Made by a program: the position numbers and the translations under genes. A stretch of DNA of 64,000 bases. It comes from Actinomadura fibrosa (lineage in GTDB: Bacteria > Actinomycetota > Actinomycetes > Streptosporangiales > Streptosporangiaceae). The notes beneath the pieces are model-generated. The model searched no databases and was not told the DNA's origin. It saw only the letters and a list, made by a program, of their open reading frames with translations. Positions 53,208-62,767 of the stretch are shown one piece after another (positions within the stretch are counted from its first letter, which is position 1; every line of letters begins with the position of its first letter). The stretch is taken from the NCBI RefSeq assembly GCF_900659615.1, contig NZ_CAACUY010000026.1, forward strand, positions 1 to 64,000, given 5' to 3'.

Positions 53208-53507
53208 GCGATGTCTGGCTCCCTTGCGTCTCTCCTGTCCATCCATCCCCGCTCGTCGGCAAAGTATGGCGTTCTTCCAGCACGGGAAGAGGAAACGTGA
53301 TCGTCACGTCGATGTAGCACCCAGTGCATCGGCGGGGTGCAGAGTGGAACACAGGTCGACAGCAGGCCCGATCCCGTCGGATCCTCCTCGGCGCGCGGGT
53401 GGCGGGCGGCTGGCGGCACCGAAGGCGATGTCCGCGCGGACGGCACCCCAGGGGTGGGAGGCGCCGTTCGCGCGGACATCGATCCCCCGAGTTCCCTATA
53501 AATCCTG
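53208..53507. other. Divergent spacer between kinase and histidine kinase genes
   Basis: About 550 bases in total (53208-53764) without a credible gene. No response regulator is present here. Open frames are short and lack ribosome sites. Confidence 0.5.
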
Positions 53508-53537
53508 TTGACTTAGTAGGGCAAAGGGGGCAGGATA
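53508..53537 (+). promoter_or_regulatory. Weak candidate promoter of the histidine kinase gene
   Basis: TTGACT (53508-53513), 18 bases, AGGATA (53532-53537). The -35 is good, the -10 poor. The leader would be about 220 bases. Confidence 0.3.
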
Positions 53538-53764
53538 AGAACCGCGAGTCCAGCGCTCGTCGTTCTCGCCGCTAGGGGCGCTCTGCGGCGGGGACCGCCG
53601 GAAGGCCGGGGTGGTGCGGCACGGCCCGCCCCGGCCCCCGGCGACTCGCGAGAACCTCCCCCCTCGACCGGCCGGTCCCCATGTTTCGCAGGGCGACCGC
53701 CCGGTTACAACCAGGTTGGCGAACTCCCCCCGGGTACGCCGAGCGGGAAGGGGGATTCGGCCGC

Positions 53765-55186
53765 GTGGGGAGCGTCGGGAAACGGCTGTCGCCCTCCTGC
53801 TGGTCGGTGCGCACCCGGGTGACGGTGGCCGCGACGCTGATCGTCGGGGTCCTGCTGACCCTGGGCGTCACGATCTTCGACCAGGTCATGCGGCGGACGG
53901 TCTACCAGGACCTCCGCAAGAACGGGGTCGTCGCCATCGCCGGCCTCGTCGCGACCGTGCGCGCCGACGACCCGCACGGCCGCCTCCGCGTCCAGGACGT
54001 CGACTTCCCCCTGCTCCAGGTGGCGGACGAGAACGGCCGCGTCATCGCCAGGAGCGAGCCGCTGCGGGGGCGCCAGCCCCTCCGGGTGCCGCGCCCGAAG
54101 ACCGAGGACCGCTTCGAGACCCATTCGACCTCCGTCCGCGGCGTGACCAACGAGGTCTACGTGATCGTCGAGCGCGTCCGCACGCCGTTCGGCGACCGCA
54201 CCGTGTACGCCGGCGCGCCGATCCCGTTCAGCCAGCGCAAGGGCTTCTTCCTCGCCACGCTCGTCGCCGCGGTGCTGCTCGGCACCGCCGTGGTCGCGTG
54301 GATCGTCGCCGTGGCGGTGAGCAGGGCGCTGCTCCCGGTCCGGCGGATGAGCGGCGAGCTCGCCGCGATCACCGGCGGCGAGCTCGACCGCCGGGTGACG
54401 GTCCCGGGGCCGGTCGACGAGGTGTCCGACCTCGCCCGGTCGGTGAACGTGACGCTGGCGCGGCTGGAGGACGTCCTGGTCCGGCAGCGCGCCTTCGTCG
54501 CGGACGTCTCGCACGAGCTGCGCAGCCCGCTCGCCGGGCTCCGCGCCCAGCTGGAGGTGGCGCTGGAGCATCCGGACGACGAGGACTGGGAGGCGGTCGC
54601 GCGGGCGGCCCTCGGCGACGCCGACCGGCTCCAGGGCATCGTCACCGACCTGCTCATCCTCGCCAAGCTCGGCGCGGGCGTGAAGGTCGAGCGGCAGCCG
54701 ATCGACCTCGGCGAGCTGGTCCGCACCGAGGCGGCGCGGCGCTCCCGGCGCGTCCCCGTCGAGGTCGGGGTGGAGGACGGGATCGTCGTCACGGCCAACC
54801 GCGGCCACCTGATCCGGCTGCTGACGAACCTGCTCGACAACGCCGAGCGGCACGCCCGCTCCCGGGTCCGGGTCACCGCGCGGCGGGACGGGCGGACGGC
54901 GGTCATGGAGGTCGCCGACGACGGCTCCGGCATCGCGCCGGAGGACCGCGAGCGCGTCTTCCTGCGCTTCCACCGGCTGGCCGAGAGCCGCGAACGCGAC
55001 CGCGGCGGCACCGGCCTCGGCCTCGCGATCTGCCGCGACATCGCCCACGCCCACGGCGGAACCCTGATCGCCACGGGCGGCGACGACCCCGGCGGCGGCG
55101 CGGGCGGCGAGCCGCCGGGCGGCGGGGAGCGGCTCGGGGGCGCCCACCTGATCCTCCGCCTGCCCATCGCCGACGAGTACACCTGA
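53765..55186 (+). CDS. Orphan two-component sensor histidine kinase
   Basis: A 473-residue sensor of the EnvZ/OmpR-partner type. Two spans (about residues 22-42 and 160-185) enclose a periplasmic sensing region with DVDFPLLQVADENGRVIA. After a HAMP domain, HisKA has the phospho-accepting His in DVSHELRSPLAG near residue 250, and the ATPase has NLLDNAERHA, DDGSGI and GGTGLGLAIC. Start GTG 53765 is preceded by GAAGGGGG. No response regulator lies in the neighbouring genes, which is uncommon for this class. Confidence 0.9.
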   Translation: MGSVGKRLSPSCWSVRTRVTVAATLIVGVLLTLGVTIFDQVMRRTVYQDLRKNGVVAIAGLVATVRADDPHGRLRVQDVDFPLLQVADENGRVIARSEPLRGRQPLRVPRPKTEDRFETHSTSVRGVTNEVYVIVERVRTPFGDRTVYAGAPIPFSQRKGFFLATLVAAVLLGTAVVAWIVAVAVSRALLPVRRMSGELAAITGGELDRRVTVPGPVDEVSDLARSVNVTLARLEDVLVRQRAFVADVSHELRSPLAGLRAQLEVALEHPDDEDWEAVARAALGDADRLQGIVTDLLILAKLGAGVKVERQPIDLGELVRTEAARRSRRVPVEVGVEDGIVVTANRGHLIRLLTNLLDNAERHARSRVRVTARRDGRTAVMEVADDGSGIAPEDRERVFLRFHRLAESRERDRGGTGLGLAICRDIAHAHGGTLIATGGDDPGGGAGGEPPGGGERLGGAHLILRLPIADEYT

Positions 55187-55230
55187 CCGCTGGCCCGGGC
55201 CGGCCCGGCTCGGCCCTGGCCGCGGCCCGG

Positions 55231-56652
55231 TCAGCGCGCGGTGAGCGGAGGGCGCCGGGCGCCGTGGCCGGTCGCGCGCTCGTAGGCGTGCCCGATCTGG
55301 AGGACGGCGAGGTCCGCGCGGTGCGGGCCGACGATCTGGAGGCCGACCGGCAGCCCGTCGGGGGTGAAGCCGGCGGGGACGGACAGCGCGGGGCAGCCGG
55401 TCGCCGACACCAGGTAGCAGGACCGCATCCACTCCAGGTAGTCGGCCATCGGGACCCCGGCCACCTCGGCCGGGTACTCGGCGCCCGCGTCGAACGGCGG
55501 CACCTGGCTGACCGGCAGCAGCAGGGCGTCGTAGCGCTCGAAGAACGTCCGGACGCGGTGGAAGAGCGCCGTGTGCAGGGCCTCGGCGCGCCCGACGTCG
55601 GCGCCCGTGAGGAGCCGTCCCGCCTCGATGTTCGCTGCCAGGGACGGCTTGAAGTCCCCGCGCCGCTCGTCCAGCAGGGGGCCGAGGCTGAGGTCCCAGT
55701 GCCAGGCGCGGAGCGTCCGGAAGACCTCGTCGGCGCCGGACAGGTCCGGGCACGCCTCCTCGACGGTGCAGCCGAGGTCGGCGAACACCTTCGCGGCCGG
55801 TTCCAGGGCGGTGGTGACGGCGGGATCGACGGGCACCGTCCCGCCGAGGTCGGGGGACCAGGCGACGCGCAGCCCGGCGAGGTCGCGGTCCAGCGGGACG
55901 GCGAACGCGGCGCCGGGCGTCTCCAGCGCGATGGGGCTCCGCGGGTCGGGCCCGGCGAGCACCGACAGCAGCAGCGCGACGTCGGCGACGTCGCGGGCCA
56001 TCGGCCCCTGCACGCTCATGGTCGCCCACGCGGCGGGCACCGGCCAGGACGGGACGCGTCCGGGGGAGGGGCGGAACCCGACGACGTTGCAGAAGGACGC
56101 CGGGTTGCGCAGGGAGCCGCCCATGTCGCTGCCGTCGGCGAGGGGATGCATGCCGCACGCCAGCGCGGCCGCGGCGCCGCCGCTGCTCCCGCCCGCCGAC
56201 CGGGACGGGTCGTAGGGGTTGCGGGTCACGCCGAAGACCGGGTTGAAGGTGTGGGATCCGGCGGCGAACTCGGGGACGTTCGTCTTGCCGAGCGTGACGG
56301 TCCCGGCGGCGCGCATCCGCTCGACGATGAGGTCGTCGGTGTCCGGGACGTGGTCGGCGAAGATCGGCGATCCGGACGTCGTGCGGATCCCGGCGGTGGC
56401 GTGGGTGTCCTTGTGGGCGACGGGGAGGCCGTGCAGCGGCCCGGTCTCCGCGCCGGACGCGAGCCGCTCGTCGGCCGCGAGCGCCTCCCGCTCGGCCCGC
56501 TCGGGCACGAGCGTGACGATGGCGTTGACCTGCGGGTTCGTCCGCTCGATCTGGTCGAGATGGGCTTGCAGGACCTCGCGCGCCGACAGCTCGCGGGTCC
56601 GGACCAGGCGGGCCAGCTCCCGCGCCGGGGTGAAGACGATCTCGTCTGACAC
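55231..56652 (-). CDS. Amidase (amidase-signature family)
   Basis: A 473-residue amidase-signature enzyme: FTPARELARLVRTRELSARE, GLPVAHKDTHATAG with the catalytic Lys, [20 protein letters not shown], and DGSDMGGSLRNPASFCNVVG with the nucleophile Ser. It ends with SVPAGFTPDGLPVGLQIVGP. It is not the same subfamily as the amidase at 36286. Start GTG 56652 follows GGAGGAG. Substrate unknown. Confidence 0.9.
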   Translation of the reverse strand: MSDEIVFTPARELARLVRTRELSAREVLQAHLDQIERTNPQVNAIVTLVPERAEREALAADERLASGAETGPLHGLPVAHKDTHATAGIRTTSGSPIFADHVPDTDDLIVERMRAAGTVTLGKTNVPEFAAGSHTFNPVFGVTRNPYDPSRSAGGSSGGAAAALACGMHPLADGSDMGGSLRNPASFCNVVGFRPSPGRVPSWPVPAAWATMSVQGPMARDVADVALLLSVLAGPDPRSPIALETPGAAFAVPLDRDLAGLRVAWSPDLGGTVPVDPAVTTALEPAAKVFADLGCTVEEACPDLSGADEVFRTLRAWHWDLSLGPLLDERRGDFKPSLAANIEAGRLLTGADVGRAEALHTALFHRVRTFFERYDALLLPVSQVPPFDAGAEYPAEVAGVPMADYLEWMRSCYLVSATGCPALSVPAGFTPDGLPVGLQIVGPHRADLAVLQIGHAYERATGHGARRPPLTAR

Positions 56653-56772
56653 AGGGACTCCTCCCGCCGGGGCACCCGGGTGCCCGCGCCGTCCGCTCAC
56701 GACGTCATCATGCAGGGGGAAGCTCGCCCGGGGCCATGACCGCGGGCGCCCGCCGAGAACGGAGGCGACCGG

Positions 56773-58257
56773 GTGACGGAACGGGTCGGTGCGCGCGAGC
56801 TGCTGCGCCGGGTGCTGGACGGCGGCGAATGGGAGTCCTGGGACGCCCCGCCCGCCGAGGTCGCCGCCCCCGGCTCGGCGTACGCGGCGGAGCTGGCCGC
56901 CGCGCGGGAGCGCTCCGGGAGCGACGAGGCGGTCGTCACCGGGGCGGGGCGGTTGCGCGGCCGGCGGGTGGCGTTCGTCGTGTCGGAGTTCCGCTTCCTC
57001 GCGGGGTCGATCGGGCTGGCGACCGCCGACCGGATCGTGGCGGCCGTCGAGCGCGCCACCGCCGAGGGGCTGCCGCTGCTCGCCGCGCCGTCCTCGGGCG
57101 GGACGCGCATGCAGGAGGGCACGGCCGCGTTCGTGCAGATGGCCCGCATCGCCGCGGCGGTCATGGCGCACCGCGCGGCCGGGCTGCCCTACCTCGTCTA
57201 CCTGCGGCACCCGACGACGGGCGGCGTGTTCGCCTCGTGGGGCTCGCTCGGCCACGTGACCGCCGCCGAGCCGGGCGCGCTCATCGGGTTCCTCGGCCCG
57301 CGCGTGTACGAGGGCCTGTACGGCGAGCCGTTCCCGGAGGGCGTCCAGGTCGCCGAGAACCTCGCCGCCAAGGGCCTGGTGGACGCCGTCGTCGGCATCG
57401 ACGACCTGGCAGACGTGGCGTCCACCGCGCTGAAGGTTCTGTGCGCCCGCCCGTCCGCGACCGTTGCTGACGCGTATTCCGGCCAGGCAGCGAAGCCGGA
57501 CGAGACTGCGGGCGATACGGCGTGGGAGTCGATCGAGCGGTCGCGGAGGGCCGACCGTCCGGGCGTCCGCGAGCTGCTGCGCCACGGGGCCGCGGACGTC
57601 ACGCCGCTGTCGGGCACCGGCCAGGGGGAGGCGGAGCCGGGGCTGCTGCTCGCGCTCGCCCGGTTCGGCGCCGAGCCGTGCGTGCTCGTGGGCCAGGACC
57701 GCCGGGGCCAGCGGACCGGGCACCCGCTCGGCCCGGCGGGCCTGCGCGTCGCGCGGCGCGGCATGGGGCTGGCCGCCGAGCTGGGGCTGCCGCTGGTCAC
57801 CGTGGTCGACACGCCCGGCGCGGTGCTGTCGGCCGAGGCGGAGGAGGGCGGCCTCGCCGGGGAGATCGCCCGCTGCCTGGCCGACCTGATCACCCTGGCC
57901 GCGCCGACGCTGTGCCTGCTGCTCGGCGAGGGGACGGGCGGCGCCGCGCTGGCGCTGCTCCCGGCCGACCGCGTCCTCGTGGCCCGGCACGCCTGGCTGT
58001 CGCCGCTGCCGCCGGAGGGCGCGTCCGTGATCGTCCACCGCACGCCGGACCGCGCCGGCGAGATGGCCGCGGCCCAGGGCGTCCGGTCGGCGGAGCTCCT
58101 GCGGAACGGCCTGGCCGACGAGCTCGTCGACGAGCGCCCGGACGCCGCGGACGAGCCGGAGGCGTTCTGCCGCCGGGCCGCCGCGGCGGTGGAGCGGCAC
58201 CTGCACGGCCTGACCCCCGGCGGTCCCGCCGCCCGCCAGGCGCGCTACCGCCACTGA
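56773..58257 (+). CDS. Acetyl-CoA carboxyltransferase, fused beta-alpha (AccD3-like)
   Basis: A 494-residue protein with both carboxyltransferase halves. The N-terminal (beta-like) part has FRFLAGSIGLATADRIV, SSGGTRMQEGTAAFVQMARI and LVYLRHPTTGGVFASWGSLG; the C-terminal (alpha-like) part has VDTPGAVLSAEAEEGGLAGE and LLGEGTGGAALALLPADRVL. The zinc ribbon of AccD is missing. It resembles mycobacterial AccD3 and would carboxylate an acyl-CoA with a separate biotin carboxylase; none is nearby. GTG 56773 follows GGAGGCGA. Confidence 0.86.
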   Translation: MTERVGARELLRRVLDGGEWESWDAPPAEVAAPGSAYAAELAAARERSGSDEAVVTGAGRLRGRRVAFVVSEFRFLAGSIGLATADRIVAAVERATAEGLPLLAAPSSGGTRMQEGTAAFVQMARIAAAVMAHRAAGLPYLVYLRHPTTGGVFASWGSLGHVTAAEPGALIGFLGPRVYEGLYGEPFPEGVQVAENLAAKGLVDAVVGIDDLADVASTALKVLCARPSATVADAYSGQAAKPDETAGDTAWESIERSRRADRPGVRELLRHGAADVTPLSGTGQGEAEPGLLLALARFGAEPCVLVGQDRRGQRTGHPLGPAGLRVARRGMGLAAELGLPLVTVVDTPGAVLSAEAEEGGLAGEIARCLADLITLAAPTLCLLLGEGTGGAALALLPADRVLVARHAWLSPLPPEGASVIVHRTPDRAGEMAAAQGVRSAELLRNGLADELVDERPDAADEPEAFCRRAAAAVERHLHGLTPGGPAARQARYRH

Positions 58258-58295
58258 CCCCCCACGACCGGCGCCCGAGCGCGGCGGGCCGTGGC

Positions 58296-59273
58296 TCAGC
58301 GCGGGGCGCGGGCGGGCCTCCGGGCCGGGACGCTGCCGACCTTCTTCGCGTAGGCGGTGACCGGGACCGCCTCCTGGCCGCGGACGCCGTCGAGGGCGCC
58401 GACGCGGCCGTCCAGGTAGCGGAACGCGTCGTCGGCGTCGCGGCACACCAGGTAGGCCACGAGCGCGGCCGGGCCGGTGACCGCGCCGATGAACGCGATC
58501 TCGGTGTCCCCGGCCAGGGCCCCGGCGACGGCGGCGGCCCGTCCGGGGGCGACCGTCAGCCACAGCATGTAGGACGCCGCGTACCCGAACAGGCGCGGGT
58601 CCGTCTCGACGGTGAACTGGAGCGCCCCGGCGAGGCGCAGCTCGGCCAGGCGGCGGCGGACGGCGGACTCCGACCGGCCGGCGGCCCGCGCGAGCTCCGG
58701 ATACGCCGCCCTGCCGTCCACGGCGAGCGCGGGCAGCAGCCGCGCGTCGAGCTCGTTCAGCACGACGCGGCCGCCCGTCCCGCCGCGGCGGCGGCGCAGC
58801 GCCGCGACCTGCTCCGCCGTGAGGGCGGACGTGCGGCCGGGCCAGGCGCGGCCCTCGTCCATGAAGGGGCGCAGCATCTCGCAGGGCTGCACCGACAGCA
58901 CGTGCGGGGTGCGGCCGAGGCCCTCCAGCAGCGCGCGGTCCGGGTCGCGGACGAGGACCGACAGCTCCGCCCCGCCCGCGAGCACCGTCACCCAGGAGGT
59001 GTCCGGACGGCGGGCCAGCGCGTCCGCGAGCGCCGGGGCGGCGTCCGGCAGGCAGCGGACGCGGACGAACCACTCGCGGTGGCCCGTCCGGCGGACGTCG
59101 GGGAGGCCGAGGACCCGCGCCGCGCCCGCCGCGCGCAGCCGCCGGTAGCGGCGCGCGACCGTGCGGTCGGCGGTGCCGAGGACCTCGGCGACGCGGCTGA
59201 ACGGGGCGCGCCCGTCGAGCTGGAGCGCGTGCAGGAGCTGCCGGTCGAGGCCGTCCAGCGTGACCGAATCCAC
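58296..59273 (-). CDS. Lrp/AsnC regulator with two tandem halves
   Basis: A 325-residue regulator with a duplicated Lrp/AsnC layout. The first HTH is LDRQLLHALQLDGRAPFSRV with ADRTVARRYRRL; the second is LDARLLPALAVDGRAAYPEL with SESAVRRRLAEL. Each half is followed by a RAM-type ligand domain. Start GTG 59273. TACTGT lies six bases before it, with no ribosome site, so the transcript may be leaderless. It is divergent from the VOC gene. Confidence 0.85.
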   Translation of the reverse strand: MDSVTLDGLDRQLLHALQLDGRAPFSRVAEVLGTADRTVARRYRRLRAAGAARVLGLPDVRRTGHREWFVRVRCLPDAAPALADALARRPDTSWVTVLAGGAELSVLVRDPDRALLEGLGRTPHVLSVQPCEMLRPFMDEGRAWPGRTSALTAEQVAALRRRRGGTGGRVVLNELDARLLPALAVDGRAAYPELARAAGRSESAVRRRLAELRLAGALQFTVETDPRLFGYAASYMLWLTVAPGRAAAVAGALAGDTEIAFIGAVTGPAALVAYLVCRDADDAFRYLDGRVGALDGVRGQEAVPVTAYAKKVGSVPARRPARAPR

Positions 59274-59357
59274 CTGGAAACAGTAACCGGTGTCGGAAAG
59301 CGGCGTCCCGCCCCCGCCGGACGGCGCGGCGGGCCCGGCGGGATGCAGGGTCGGTCC

Positions 59358-60161
59358 ATGAACATCGACCACACCGGCATCCTGACCCGGGACCTCGACG
59401 CCCTGGAGCGCTGGTTCGAGGCGCTCGGCTTCGTCCTGAGCCCCCGCTCGCGCCACCGCCTCGCCCTGCGTCCCGGCGAGGAGACCGTCCCCGGCAACAC
59501 CGCGAACCGCTGTGCGGTGTTCGCCGACTCGTTCATCGAGCTGCTCGGCATCGTCGACCCGTCCGCGCCGGACCCGTGGGGCGTCAACGGCGTCCCGGAC
59601 GGGTTCCGGATCTTCTACGTCCGCTCCGGCGACCTGGAGGCGGACGAGCGGCGGCTGCGAGACGAGGGCGTCCCGACCCTCGGCATTCGCTCGCTGGAGC
59701 GTCCCGTGGACACCCCCGACGGGACCCGCACCCTCCGCGCGAGCGCCCTCCACGTGGACCCGAAGGCGACGCCCGAAGGGTTCCTGGGCATCGCGCGGCA
59801 TCTGACCCCCGAGTACCTGCACCAGCCGCGCTACCTCGACCACCCGAACGGCGCGCTCCGGGTGTCCGGTCTGACCGTGATGGTGGACGAGCCGGAGCTC
59901 GACGCCTATGCCGACCGCTACGCCCGCATCATCGGCGTTCCGGCGCGGGCCGAGGGGGCCGACCGGGTGCTGAACCTGCCCGACGGCCATGTCCGGCTGG
60001 TCGCCTCCAGCGGACGCTCGCACTTCGCCGGGATGACCGTCCGCGTGCGGGACGTAGAGGCCGCCCGGACGCTCGTGGACGGCAACGGTGTCCCGACCCG
60101 CACGGCGGGGCAGGGGTTCACCGTGACGGGCTTCGGCGCCGACGTGACCTTCGTCCAGTGA
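59358..60161 (+). CDS. VOC-superfamily glyoxalase-like protein
   Basis: A 267-residue protein with two VOC modules: MNIDHTGILTRDLDALERWF opens the first and LRVSGLTVMVDEPELDAYAD the second. Acidic and His metal ligands are partly visible (His5, Glu62 in SFIELLGIV). Family members include dioxygenases and isomerases; the reaction is unknown. ATG 59358. The stop overlaps the esterase start by four bases. Confidence 0.8.
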   Translation: MNIDHTGILTRDLDALERWFEALGFVLSPRSRHRLALRPGEETVPGNTANRCAVFADSFIELLGIVDPSAPDPWGVNGVPDGFRIFYVRSGDLEADERRLRDEGVPTLGIRSLERPVDTPDGTRTLRASALHVDPKATPEGFLGIARHLTPEYLHQPRYLDHPNGALRVSGLTVMVDEPELDAYADRYARIIGVPARAEGADRVLNLPDGHVRLVASSGRSHFAGMTVRVRDVEAARTLVDGNGVPTRTAGQGFTVTGFGADVTFVQ

Positions 60162-61495
60162 TCGTCGAGACGGTGCCGGGACGCGTGCGCGGCACGGCGG
60201 GACGCGGCGGGTCCACGGCGTTCCTCGGCGTCCCGTACGCGACGGCGGAGCGGTTCGGCGCGCCGCGTCCCGCCGAGCCATGGCCGGGCGTCCGGGACGC
60301 GCTCGAACCGGGCCCGGCCGCGCCGCAGGGCCCGTCCCGGCTGGAGCGGATCATGGGGCCGGTGGCGGCGGCCCAGTCCGAGGACTGCCTGACCCTCAAC
60401 GTGTGGACGCCGTCCGCCGCCGGGCCGCCGCGCCCGGTCCTGGTGTTCCTGCACGGCGGCGGCTACTCCAGCGGTTCGGGCGGTTTCCCCTGGTACGACG
60501 GCGGTGTCCTCGCCGCGCGCGGCGGCATGGTCGTCGTCACCGCCTCCTACCGGCTCGGCGCGCTCGGCTTCCTCCGCCTGCCGGGCGTGAGCGAGGGCAA
60601 TCTCGGGCTGCGCGACCAGCTCGCCGCGCTGGAGTGGGTTCGCGACGGGATCGCGGCGTTCGGCGGCGATCCGGGCGCCGTGACGGTCGCGGGCCAGTCG
60701 GCGGGCGCGTTCTCGATCATGGCGCTGCTCTCCACCGGACGAGCGCGCGGCCTCTTTCACCGGGCGATCCTTCAGAGCAACCCCGGCGGCATGATCCCGA
60801 CGGCCCCGGCGGACGCCGAGCGCACCGGCGCGCTCTACCGCGAGCTCCTCGGCGCCGACCCCCGCACGGCGCCGGTCGGCGCGCTCCTCGCCGCGCAGGG
60901 CGAGCTGGCCCGCCGGACCGTCCGCCCGCTGGACGCCGTCCCGCCGTTCCAGCTCGTCGCGGACGGCTCCCTCGTCGCGGACGACCCGGTCACCGCGGCC
61001 GGGCGGCGCGGCGCGGACGGCGTCGACGTCCTGCTGGGCACGAACCGCGACGAGGCGGCCGCGTTCTTCGCCGGGGACGACCGGATCGCCGCCCTCGACC
61101 GGGACGCGCTGGCCGCCGCCGCGACCCGCTGGTTCGGCGCCCCGGACCGCGCCCTCGCGCCGCGTCCGGTCCCGGAACTGGCCGTGGAGCTGGCCACCGA
61201 CCACCTGTTCCGCGAGCCCGCGGACCGGCTGTCCGCGCTCCTGGCCGAGCACGGCGACCCGCCGTGGACGTACCGGTTCGACTGGCAGCCGCCGGGCAGC
61301 CCGTTCGGCGCGTGCCACTGCGTCGAGCTGCCGTTCGTCTTCGGCGACCCGGAGCCCTGGCGGGACGCGCCGATGCTGGGCGGAGCGCCGCCCCCGCCCT
61401 CCCTCGTGACGGAGATGCAGGACGCGTGGACCGGCTTCGTCCACAAGGGCACGCCCGGCTGGTCACGCGGGACGATGCGTCACTTCACCGGCTGA
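60158..61495 (+). CDS. Type B carboxylesterase
   Basis: A 445-residue alpha/beta hydrolase of the type B esterase family. Oxyanion motif VLVFLHGGGYSSGSG, SEDCLTLNVW, the nucleophile in VAGQSAGAFSIMALL near residue 185, LLGTNRDEAAAF and HCVELPFVF with the His are present. It is shorter than most (about 500), with a reduced C-terminus. GTG 60158 overlaps the VOC stop. Its 3' end overlaps a convergent gene by 16 bases. Confidence 0.88.
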   Translation: MIVETVPGRVRGTAGRGGSTAFLGVPYATAERFGAPRPAEPWPGVRDALEPGPAAPQGPSRLERIMGPVAAAQSEDCLTLNVWTPSAAGPPRPVLVFLHGGGYSSGSGGFPWYDGGVLAARGGMVVVTASYRLGALGFLRLPGVSEGNLGLRDQLAALEWVRDGIAAFGGDPGAVTVAGQSAGAFSIMALLSTGRARGLFHRAILQSNPGGMIPTAPADAERTGALYRELLGADPRTAPVGALLAAQGELARRTVRPLDAVPPFQLVADGSLVADDPVTAAGRRGADGVDVLLGTNRDEAAAFFAGDDRIAALDRDALAAAATRWFGAPDRALAPRPVPELAVELATDHLFREPADRLSALLAEHGDPPWTYRFDWQPPGSPFGACHCVELPFVFGDPEPWRDAPMLGGAPPPPSLVTEMQDAWTGFVHKGTPGWSRGTMRHFTG

Positions 61496-61815
61496 GCGGC
61501 CCTCTCCGGCCGGACCTCCGGTGCGCGGACGGCCGCCGCCGACCTGACCGGAAAGCCCACCGCCTGGGGCGGAAAGCTCACCGCCTCGGGCGGCACGTCC
61601 GGCGACGGCCCGTCCGGGGCGGCGGCCGGGAACGAGCGCCGCACGACGGACGGGAACCAGCGCGGGAGCCGGAGCGTTCCCGGCCGGTGCCGGCGGCCGC
61701 GCGGGACGAGCATGGTGGCGGCCGCGTAGGCCAGGCCCGCGCCGAGCACGGTGAGGAGCCCCGCGAGGAGCCACTTCCGCCGGGAGACCGCGCGGCCCGC
61801 GGTGGTGTCCGCCAT
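61480..61815 (-). CDS. Small single-span membrane protein
   Basis: A 111-residue protein: a basic N-terminus (GRAVSRRKWLL), one span (AGLLTVLGAGLAYAAATMLV, residues about 20-40), then a tail rich in Arg and Pro. ATG 61815 was chosen over the upstream ATG 61899, which adds an unlikely leader. Its last 16 bases overlap the convergent esterase. Function unknown. Confidence 0.55.
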   Translation of the reverse strand: MADTTAGRAVSRRKWLLAGLLTVLGAGLAYAAATMLVPRGRRHRPGTLRLPRWFPSVVRRSFPAAAPDGPSPDVPPEAVSFPPQAVGFPVRSAAAVRAPEVRPERAAQPVK

Positions 61816-61951
61816 GTCGATGCTTCCTGTCACGTTCCTAGACGCATTCCTGCGCACAGGGTGGCAGATGATGACCGTGAGGCGCATCGTGGTAACCACT
61901 TACACTTTCGCGCGTTCCAATCCCACGGGCGCCCGCTTTGGGACGTCCGGT

Positions 61952-62767
61952 TCAGGATCGTCCGGCGCGCTGGCGGACGGCCTCGTACAGGGCGACCGTG
62001 GCGGCGCTGGCGGCGTTCAGCGAGCTGGCCGCGCCGCCGATCGGGATCCGCGCCATGACGTCGCAGCCCTCCCGCCAGCCCGCGCTCAGCCCGGCGGTCT
62101 CGTTCCCGATCACCAGCAGCACCGGGCCCGTCAGGTCCACCCCGGCGATGTCGGCGGTGCCGTTCTCGTCGGTGCCGACCACGGTCAGCGGCCGTCCGCC
62201 CGCCCGGTGCCCGCGCGCCCACTCCAGGACCTCCCGGTGCGAACGGACCCGGACGACCGGCACCGCCATCAGCGACCCGGTGGAGGCGCGGACCGCCTTG
62301 GGGTCGTACGGGTCGGCGGCATGCCCGGTGACGATCAGGCCCGCGCCGCCGAACGCGTCCACCGACCGGACCATCGTGCCGATGTTGCCGGGCCCGGTCG
62401 GCCGGTCGAACACCGCCCCGAGGAACGACGGCCCGACCGGGACGCGCGCCAGGTCGTCGGCGGGCAGTTCGAGCACCGCCACCAGCTCGGGGACCTCCTG
62501 CTCCTTGCCGCTCAGCTCCCGCAGCAGTTCCGGGGCCATCGCCACCCGCTCGCCGCCGGCCCGCTCCAGCATCCCGGCCGCCCACCGCGACGGCGGCCGG
62601 CCGGCGTCGTAGATCAGCGCCCGCACCGGCCAGCCGCGCTCCACCGCCAGCGTGATCGGCCGGACGCCCTGCACCAGGAACTCGCCCGCCCGCTGCCGCT
62701 TGTTCTGGTTCCGCAGCAGCGCCTCCCACTGCTGGAACCGCGCGTTAGGACGCGAAATCCGCAGCAC
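61952..62767 (-). CDS. SpoU/TrmH-family RNA 2'-O-methyltransferase
   Basis: A 271-residue SPOUT methyltransferase. The knot motifs are FDRPTGPGNIGTMVRSVDAF, GPVLLVIGNETAGLSAGW and IPIGGAASSLNAASAATVAL. The N-terminus RISRPNARFQQWEALLRNQN is a substrate-binding domain of the TrmH/thiostrepton-resistance style. It methylates rRNA or tRNA; the exact base is not clear. GTG 62767 matches the family start and overlaps the upstream glycosyltransferase gene by about 23 bases. Confidence 0.9.
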   Translation of the reverse strand: MLRISRPNARFQQWEALLRNQNKRQRAGEFLVQGVRPITLAVERGWPVRALIYDAGRPPSRWAAGMLERAGGERVAMAPELLRELSGKEQEVPELVAVLELPADDLARVPVGPSFLGAVFDRPTGPGNIGTMVRSVDAFGGAGLIVTGHAADPYDPKAVRASTGSLMAVPVVRVRSHREVLEWARGHRAGGRPLTVVGTDENGTADIAGVDLTGPVLLVIGNETAGLSAGWREGCDVMARIPIGGAASSLNAASAATVALYEAVRQRAGRS

